DNA from: JAXMCI01 sp046349435
Lineage (GTDB): Bacteria > Pseudomonadota > Alphaproteobacteria > Dongiales > Dongiaceae
Direction: 5' to 3'
Length of the DNA: 9,838 nt
NCBI GenBank assembly: GCA_046349435.1
Contig: JAXMCI010000069.1
Location: forward strand, 1-9,838
In this document: positions 5,625 through 9,838 of the stretch, in pieces
How the letters are laid out: every line of letters starts with the position of its first letter
Numbering within the stretch: the first letter of the stretch is position 1
Notes under the pieces: model-generated
The model's database searches: none
What the model was told of the DNA's origin: nothing
The model's input: only the letters and a program-made list of their open reading frames with translations
Position numbers and translations under genes: made by a program

Positions 5625-8600
5625 ATGTTCAAGCGTGTCCTGATCGCCAACCGCGGCGAGATCGCCATCCGCATCGCCCGCGCCGCCGCCTCGCTCGGCC
5701 TCGACTCGGTCGCCGTCTACGCACCGGCCGATGCCTTGTCGCTGCACGTCAAGCTCGCCACGACGGCGCGCGAGCTCAAGACCGCGACCGCCGCCAGCGA
5801 CCCGGTGCGCGCCTATCTCGACATCGACGCGCTGCTCGCCATCGCCCGCGACACCGGCTGCGACTGCGTCCATCCCGGCTACGGCTTCCTCTCGGAGAAC
5901 GCCAACTTCGCCGAGCGCTGCCGCGCCGCCGGCCTCGCCTTCGTCGGCCCGGCGCCCGCCACCCTGGCGCTGTTCGGCGACAAGGTCGAAGCCCGCGCCT
6001 TCGCCGGCACGCACGGCCTGCCGGTGGTGCCCGGCACGCCGGCGGCGCTGACCTCGGCCGACGAGGCGCGCGCCTTCGCCGCCTCGGTCGGCTATCCCGT
6101 GATGCTCAAGGCGGCGGCCGGCGGCGGCGGCCGCGGCATGCGCCGGGTCGACTCCGCCGCGGCGATGGACGAGGCCTTCGCGCGCTGCCAGGGCGAGGCC
6201 AGCGCGGCGTTCGGCGACGGCGCGGTGTTCCTCGAGAAGCTGGTGCCGCGGCCGCGCCACATCGAGGTCCAGGTGCTGGGCGACGGCCAGGGCAACGTCG
6301 TGCATCTGCACGAGCGCGACTGCTCGGTGCAGCAGCGCAACCAGAAGGTCGTCGAGATCGCGCCGGCGCCCAACCTCGATCCTGGCGTGCGCCAGCGGCT
6401 GCTCGCCGACGCGGTCCGCCTGGCGCGCGCCGCGCGCTACGAGAATGCCGGCACGATCGAGTTCCTGGTCGATCCCGAGAAGGCCGAGCACTTCTTCATC
6501 GAGTGCAATCCGCGCATCCAGGTCGAGCATACGGTGACCGAGCAGGTGCTCGGCCTCGACCTGGTCGAGGCGCAGTTCCGCATCGCCGCCGGCGCCACCC
6601 TGGCCGACCTGCGGCTCGCCGACCAGGCCGAGGTGCCGACGCCGCGCGGCTTCGCCGTGCAGGCCCGGGTCGTCGTCCACGGGCCGGGCACCCTGACCGC
6701 CTGGCGCGAGCCGTCGGGGCCGGGCCTGCGGGTCGATGCCTGCGGCTATGTCGGCCTGGCGCCGCCGCCGCAGTTCGACCCGCTGATCGCCAAGCTGATC
6801 GCCCAGTCGGGCTCCTCCGGCAGCTTCGACTCCGCGGTCGACCGGCTGCGCCGCGCGCTCGACGAGTTCCACGTCGCCGGCGTGCCGACCAACACGGACC
6901 AGCTGCGCGCCATCCTGGCCGATCCGGCGCTGCGCGGCGGTGATGCCCGCACCACCTTGCTGGCCGAGAGCCCGGCGCTGGCCGCGACCGCCGCGCCGCC
7001 GTCTGCCAAGCCCGCGACCTTGCAGTTCCTCGACCAGCAGGTCGAGGCGCTGGGCCGCGGCCGCGGGTCGGCCGCCATCCCGCGGCCGCCGCTGCCGGTG
7101 CCCGACGGCCACGAGGCGATCGACAGCCCGCACGCCGGCAGCCTGGTCGACGTCAAGGTGAGCGCCGGCGACACGGTGAGCGCCGGACAGACCCTGTTCG
7201 TGGTCTCGGCCATGAAGATGGAGACGGCGGTCGCCGCGCCCTGCGCCGGCACGGTCACGACCGTCGCCGCCCTGGCGCTCGGCGACTCGGTCGACGGCAG
7301 CCAGATCCTGGCGGTGATCCGCCCGGCCGCCGGCGCCACGATCAACCGCACCACGGCGACCGACGAAGGCTGGCAGCCGATGCTGGACACGGTGGCCCGG
7401 CTGCAGGGCATCGCCCACACGCGGCTGGCGCCCGGCTCGCGCGAGGCCGGCGTGGTGCGCCAGCGCGACCGCGGCAAGCTGACCTGCCGCGAGCGCATCG
7501 ACGCGCTGCTCGATCCCGGCAGCTTCCGCGAGATCGGCAGCCTGGCCGGCTTCGCGACCTACGACGACAGCGGCGCGGTGCACGAGTTCACCCCGGCCAG
7601 CCATGTCGGCGGCCAGGGCCGCATCGAGGCGCGGCCGTGCATCGTCTGCGCCGACGACTTCACCTCGCGCGGCGGCCATGCCGACGGCGCCATCGCCTCC
7701 AAGTCGCGCTACCTCGACCGCCTGTCGATCGAGCTCAGGGTGCCGTCGATCCGCCTGCTCGACGGCTCGTCGGGCGGCGGCAGCGTCGCCACCATGGTGC
7801 CGAAACAGTCGGGGGACGCCTCGGCCAAGGAGAGCACCGGCGCGGTCAAGACCGGACGGCCACGGGTGGTCGGCAGCGGCGGCTCGTTCCTGCCCGGCCA
7901 TCTCGGCAGCACCTTCTACACCGAGCAGCTGGCCACCGTGCCGGTGGTCAACCTGCTGCTGGGCAGCGTCGTCGGGATCGGCGCCGCCAAGGCGGTGCTC
8001 GGCCACTTCTCGGTGATGGTCCGCGACGTCGCCCAGCTGTTCGTCGCCGGCCCGCCGGTGGTCAGCCACGCCATGGGCTACGAGGTCACCAAGGAGGATC
8101 TCGGCGGCTGGCACATCCACTGCCGCAACGGCTCGGTCGACAACCTGGCCGAGACCGAGCAGGAGGCGATGGCGATGACCCGCCGCTTCCTCGGCTACCT
8201 GCCGTCGAGCGTGCACGAGGCGCCGCCGGTACTGCCGGCCGACGCTAGCGATCCGGCCGACCGGCGCGACGAGGAGCTGCTCACCCTGGTGCCGCGCAAG
8301 CGCACCGCGACCTTCGACGTGCGCCGCGCCATCCGCCTGATGGCCGACCGCGGCAGCTTCTTCGAGATCGGGCCGCTGTGGGGCACCGACCAGGTGGTCG
8401 GCTTCGTGCGCTTCAACGGCCATCCGATGGGCGTCATCGCCTCCGACAGCCGGCACATCAACGGCGGCGCGCTGACCGCCGACGGCTGCGACAAGCTCAA
8501 GCGCCACATCGACCTGTGCGACCTGTTCCACCTGCCGCTGCTCAACCTGGTCGACAATCCGGGCTTCGCCGTCGGCATCGAGCACGAAGTCGCCGGCACG

Positions 8601-9023
8601 ATCCGCAAGGGCGGCGAGTGGATGGTCGCCTTCGCCCAGGCCTCCATCCCGATCTTCACCGTGCTGATGCGGCGCAGCTTCGGGGTCGCCGGCAACAACT
8701 ACGCGACGCCGCGCTCGGCGGCTGCGGTGCGCATCGCCTGGCCGGCAGCCGACGTCGGCGGCATCCCGCCCGAGGGCGGCATCGAGGCGGCCTACAAGCG
8801 CCAGCTGGCCGAGGCGGCCGACCCGGCCGCGCTGCGGGCCGAGATCAACGCCCGCATCGAGAGCGTGCGCGGGCCGGTCGGGCCGCTCAACCGCTTCGAG
8901 CTCGAGGAGATGGTCGATCCGCGCGACACGCGGCGGCTGGTCTGCGAATGGCTGGCCGACACCTGGCGGCTGGTCGCCCAGCCGACCCGCCTGGGGCCAC
9001 GGCCGCTGCAGTTCCGGCCGTAG
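5625..9023 (+). CDS. single-chain biotin-dependent acyl-CoA carboxylase (BC-BCCP-CT fusion)
   Basis: A protein of 1132 aa whose start at 5625 is preceded by a modest GGGAAGA. Domain order: biotin carboxylase ~1-450, with FKRVLIANRGEIAIR (2-16), glycine loop GGGGRGM (166-172), HERDCSVQQRNQK (229-241) and ECNPRIQVEHTVTE (293-306); biotinyl carrier ~497-568, with the AMKM site whose Lys531 should be biotinylated; carboxyltransferase ~575-1125, with GGSFLPGHLGS near 750-760, DLGGWHIHCR, NPGFAVGIEH from 978, and SFGVAGNNY in the C half. It should carboxylate an acyl-CoA using ATP and bicarbonate. Acetyl-, propionyl- and methylcrotonyl-CoA carboxylases normally split these parts over several subunits. 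This layout matches the homohexameric single-chain carboxylases known from Mycobacterium (long-chain acyl-CoA carboxylase) and some alphaproteobacteria. Acyl chain length cannot be read from the sequence. Likely co-transcribed with the amidohydrolase 33 bp upstream. Confidence 0.93.
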   Translation: MFKRVLIANRGEIAIRIARAAASLGLDSVAVYAPADALSLHVKLATTARELKTATAASDPVRAYLDIDALLAIARDTGCDCVHPGYGFLSENANFAERCRAAGLAFVGPAPATLALFGDKVEARAFAGTHGLPVVPGTPAALTSADEARAFAASVGYPVMLKAAAGGGGRGMRRVDSAAAMDEAFARCQGEASAAFGDGAVFLEKLVPRPRHIEVQVLGDGQGNVVHLHERDCSVQQRNQKVVEIAPAPNLDPGVRQRLLADAVRLARAARYENAGTIEFLVDPEKAEHFFIECNPRIQVEHTVTEQVLGLDLVEAQFRIAAGATLADLRLADQAEVPTPRGFAVQARVVVHGPGTLTAWREPSGPGLRVDACGYVGLAPPPQFDPLIAKLIAQSGSSGSFDSAVDRLRRALDEFHVAGVPTNTDQLRAILADPALRGGDARTTLLAESPALAATAAPPSAKPATLQFLDQQVEALGRGRGSAAIPRPPLPVPDGHEAIDSPHAGSLVDVKVSAGDTVSAGQTLFVVSAMKMETAVAAPCAGTVTTVAALALGDSVDGSQILAVIRPAAGATINRTTATDEGWQPMLDTVARLQGIAHTRLAPGSREAGVVRQRDRGKLTCRERIDALLDPGSFREIGSLAGFATYDDSGAVHEFTPASHVGGQGRIEARPCIVCADDFTSRGGHADGAIASKSRYLDRLSIELRVPSIRLLDGSSGGGSVATMVPKQSGDASAKESTGAVKTGRPRVVGSGGSFLPGHLGSTFYTEQLATVPVVNLLLGSVVGIGAAKAVLGHFSVMVRDVAQLFVAGPPVVSHAMGYEVTKEDLGGWHIHCRNGSVDNLAETEQEAMAMTRRFLGYLPSSVHEAPPVLPADASDPADRRDEELLTLVPRKRTATFDVRRAIRLMADRGSFFEIGPLWGTDQVVGFVRFNGHPMGVIASDSRHINGGALTADGCDKLKRHIDLCDLFHLPLLNLVDNPGFAVGIEHEVAGTIRKGGEWMVAFAQASIPIFTVLMRRSFGVAGNNYATPRSAAAVRIAWPAADVGGIPPEGGIEAAYKRQLAEAADPAALRAEINARIESVRGPVGPLNRFELEEMVDPRDTRRLVCEWLADTWRLVAQPTRLGPRPLQFRP

Positions 9024-9045
9024 GGAGGATCGCGCGCCGGCGGAG

Positions 9046-9106
9046 AATACCCCTACTCGATTTATTGGGCACCATTCGGGGGGGTCTGCGATTCGCGGCC
9101 GGGACC
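9046..9106. repeat. repeat unit copy 1 of a ~61-bp imperfect direct repeat
   Basis: Shared blocks with copy 2, in the same order and spacing, are AAT(A/G)CCCCTAC, then ACCATTCG(G/A), GGGGGTCTGCGA and CGGCCGGG. The intervening ~14 bp (9057-9070) differ. The offset between copies is 72 bp. The family is not recognised. The pair looks like two members of a dispersed intergenic repeat rather than a coding duplication, since it contains no plausible gene. Confidence 0.75.
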
Positions 9107-9117
9107 ATCCGGTCGCA

Positions 9118-9178
9118 AATGCCCCTACGGGAATTACTGAATACCATTCGAGGGGGTCTGCGAAGTTCGGCCGGGGAC
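9118..9178. repeat. repeat unit copy 2 of a ~61-bp imperfect direct repeat
   Basis: The second copy keeps AATGCCCCTAC, ACCATTCGA, GGGGGTCTGCGA and CGGCCGGG. Within it, CCCCT (9122-9126) and AGGGG (9151-9155) could pair over a ~24-nt loop. The diverged middle block is AT-rich for this genome. Function unknown. Confidence 0.75.
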
Positions 9179-9373
9179 GGAGCGGCGGGGCCCAGGGGTT
9201 TCCGCTGTTTGCGCTGGCCGTCGGCCAAGGCGCCGCGCCGCGCGCCCTCGCGCTGCGGTCCGGTACTGCCCAGGGGCACAGAATTCGAGCGGGCATGGCG
9301 AAGCTCCGTGACTCGCTGCCGACGCCACAGGGAACGCGCGCGATGGCACTCCGGGGAGCGCCGTCGCCAAAAA

Positions 9374-9388
9374 GAACATAAAGGGAAC
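9374..9388. promoter_or_regulatory. LexA (SOS) box of alphaproteobacterial type
   Basis: GAAC (9374-9377), 7 bp (ATAAAGG), GAAC (9385-9388); on the other strand this reads GTTC-N7-GTTC, the direct-repeat LexA site established for alphaproteobacteria. The surroundings (AAAA before, ATGG after) also resemble known sites, and this is one of the few AT-rich spots nearby. The closest downstream gene on the plus strand is the histidine phosphatase starting 79 bp later; no gene begins on the minus strand within 300 bp. Which transcript it controls, if any, is not clear. Confidence 0.6.
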
Positions 9389-9467
9389 ATGGCCGTGGAT
9401 TTCAAGACCCCGCGCGCGTCAATTCGGCCGCAGAACCGCGTCGGCGAGGCGCGCGTAGAAGCCGGCG

Positions 9468-9838
9468 ATGCTCCCGCTGCCGTCCCGCCGCTCGCTCGCC
9501 CGGCTGCTCGTCGCCCTCGCTGCAGCCCTTCCGACGGCGGCCCCCGCCGCCGACGAGGACGCGGTGTTCGCCGCCCTGCGCGCCGGCGGGCACGCGATCC
9601 TGGTGCGCCACGCGATCGCCCCGGGCGGCGGCGATCCGCCCGGCTTCGTGCTCGAGGACTGCGCCACGCAGCGCAACCTGTCCGACGAGGGTCGGGCGCA
9701 GGCGGCGCGTCTCGGCCAACGCCTGCGCCAGCACGGGGTCGCCGTCGACCGCGTGCTGTCGAGCCGCTGGTGCCGGGCGCTCGAGACGGCCCGCCTGATG
9801 GCGCTCGCGCCCGTCGAGCCGGCGCTGGCTCTCGATTC
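9468..9838 (+). CDS. exported histidine phosphatase superfamily protein, N-terminal part
   Basis: The frame is open from the ATG at 9468 to the window edge (123 full codons). An in-frame TAG at 9456-9458 rules out a longer protein; the ribosome-binding site is only a weak AGAAG. Residues 1-28 look like a signal peptide: arginines at 7, 8 and 12, a hydrophobic Leu/Ala core (13-21) and an AAPAA-type cleavage region near 24-28. ILVRHA (44-49) is the catalytic motif of the histidine phosphatase superfamily, with His48 as the residue that becomes phosphorylated. LSDEGRAQAARLG (71-83) and VLSSRWCRALETA (96-108, second arginine pair) are the next conserved blocks. Such exported members with RHA instead of RHG are common and dephosphorylate small periplasmic substrates, usually unknown. 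The C-terminal half, with the second catalytic His, lies outside the window. Confidence 0.88.
   Translation, partial: MLPLPSRRSLARLLVALAAALPTAAPAADEDAVFAALRAGGHAILVRHAIAPGGGDPPGFVLEDCATQRNLSDEGRAQAARLGQRLRQHGVAVDRVLSSRWCRALETARLMALAPVEPALALD

Larger units (their letters stand above)
9024..9467. other. 444-bp gene-free stretch with repeats and an SOS-type box
   Basis: No coding frame here has family motifs or a good ribosome-binding site. It holds two diverged copies of a ~61-bp element (9046-9106, 9118-9178), a TGGCC-GTC-GGCCA hairpin (9215-9227), the 9-mer GCCCAGGGG twice (9190 and 9268) and a GAAC-N7-GAAC box (9374-9388). Locally lower GC (around 9058-9067, 9131-9143 and 9369-9390) contrasts with the genes on both sides. 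I see no classical terminator behind the carboxylase gene. Confidence 0.7.

Noticed and set aside
9024..9060. Rho-independent terminator after the carboxylase gene
   Set aside because: GCGCGCCGGCG can fold only poorly and no T-tract follows.
3339..9296. A 1985-codon open frame on the minus strand across the whole right half
   Set aside because: It runs antisense to the amidohydrolase and carboxylase and out of frame with the LLM gene. Composition is Arg/Ala/Gly/Asp-rich without motifs. It is the expected by-product of G/C-rich third positions.
9134..9405. Minus-strand frames (81 and 172 codons) starting at the SOS box and crossing the repeats
   Set aside because: No recognisable domain, biased composition and no ribosome-binding site; apparent peptide repeats follow from the DNA repeat in every frame.
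9389..9838. A plus-strand frame from the ATG at 9389 open to the window end
   Set aside because: It overlaps the histidine phosphatase in another frame and becomes Arg/Pro-rich without motifs.

Overview
The window is very GC-rich, with densely packed genes and a strong G/C bias at third codon positions. Long antisense open frames arise as a by-product of that bias. The gene families, an orphan TonB-type protein and a direct-repeat SOS box of the GAAC-N7-GAAC type used by alphaproteobacterial LexA point to a soil or freshwater alphaproteobacterium, possibly of the Rhodospirillales or Reyranella kind. The genus is a guess. No rRNA, tRNA, CRISPR array, transposase or phage gene is visible.

Layout from left to right. 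(1) The 5' end of an alpha/beta-hydrolase (HSL-type esterase/lipase) runs leftwards off the window edge (267 to 1, minus). (2) Divergent from it, a probable plus-strand unit holds an OFA-like MFS carrier (360-1637), an L-2-amino-thiazoline-4-carboxylate (ATC) hydrolase family protein (1679-2155) and a TonB-like energy transducer with a very long proline-rich spacer (2189-3370). (3) A luciferase-like flavin-dependent oxidoreductase lies on the minus strand (4420 to 3401), convergent with tonB. (4) Divergent from it across 124 bp that contain a perfect 8-bp dyad, a plus-strand pair encodes a COG3618-type amidohydrolase (4545-5591) and a 1132-residue single-chain biotin-dependent acyl-CoA carboxylase with fused BC, BCCP and CT domains (5625-9023). 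(5) A 444-bp gene-free stretch (9024-9467) holds two diverged copies of a ~61-bp repeat and a perfect LexA-type box. (6) An exported histidine phosphatase starts at 9468 and runs off the right edge.

How the genes may work together (inference). The oxidoreductase, amidohydrolase and acyl-CoA carboxylase look like a small catabolic module: oxygenation or redox of a carbon skeleton, hydrolysis of a lactone, amide or C-C bond, then carboxylation of the resulting acyl-CoA. The MFS carrier and ATC hydrolase could import and open a small carboxylated substrate, for example a thiazoline or another organic acid. Nothing in the window fixes the actual substrates.

No wholly new defence or mobile system is evident. 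The least explained items are the repeat pair and SOS box at 9046-9388, the dyad in the 4421-4544 divergent region, and the fused carboxylase with a shortened loop in its biotin-carboxylase domain.
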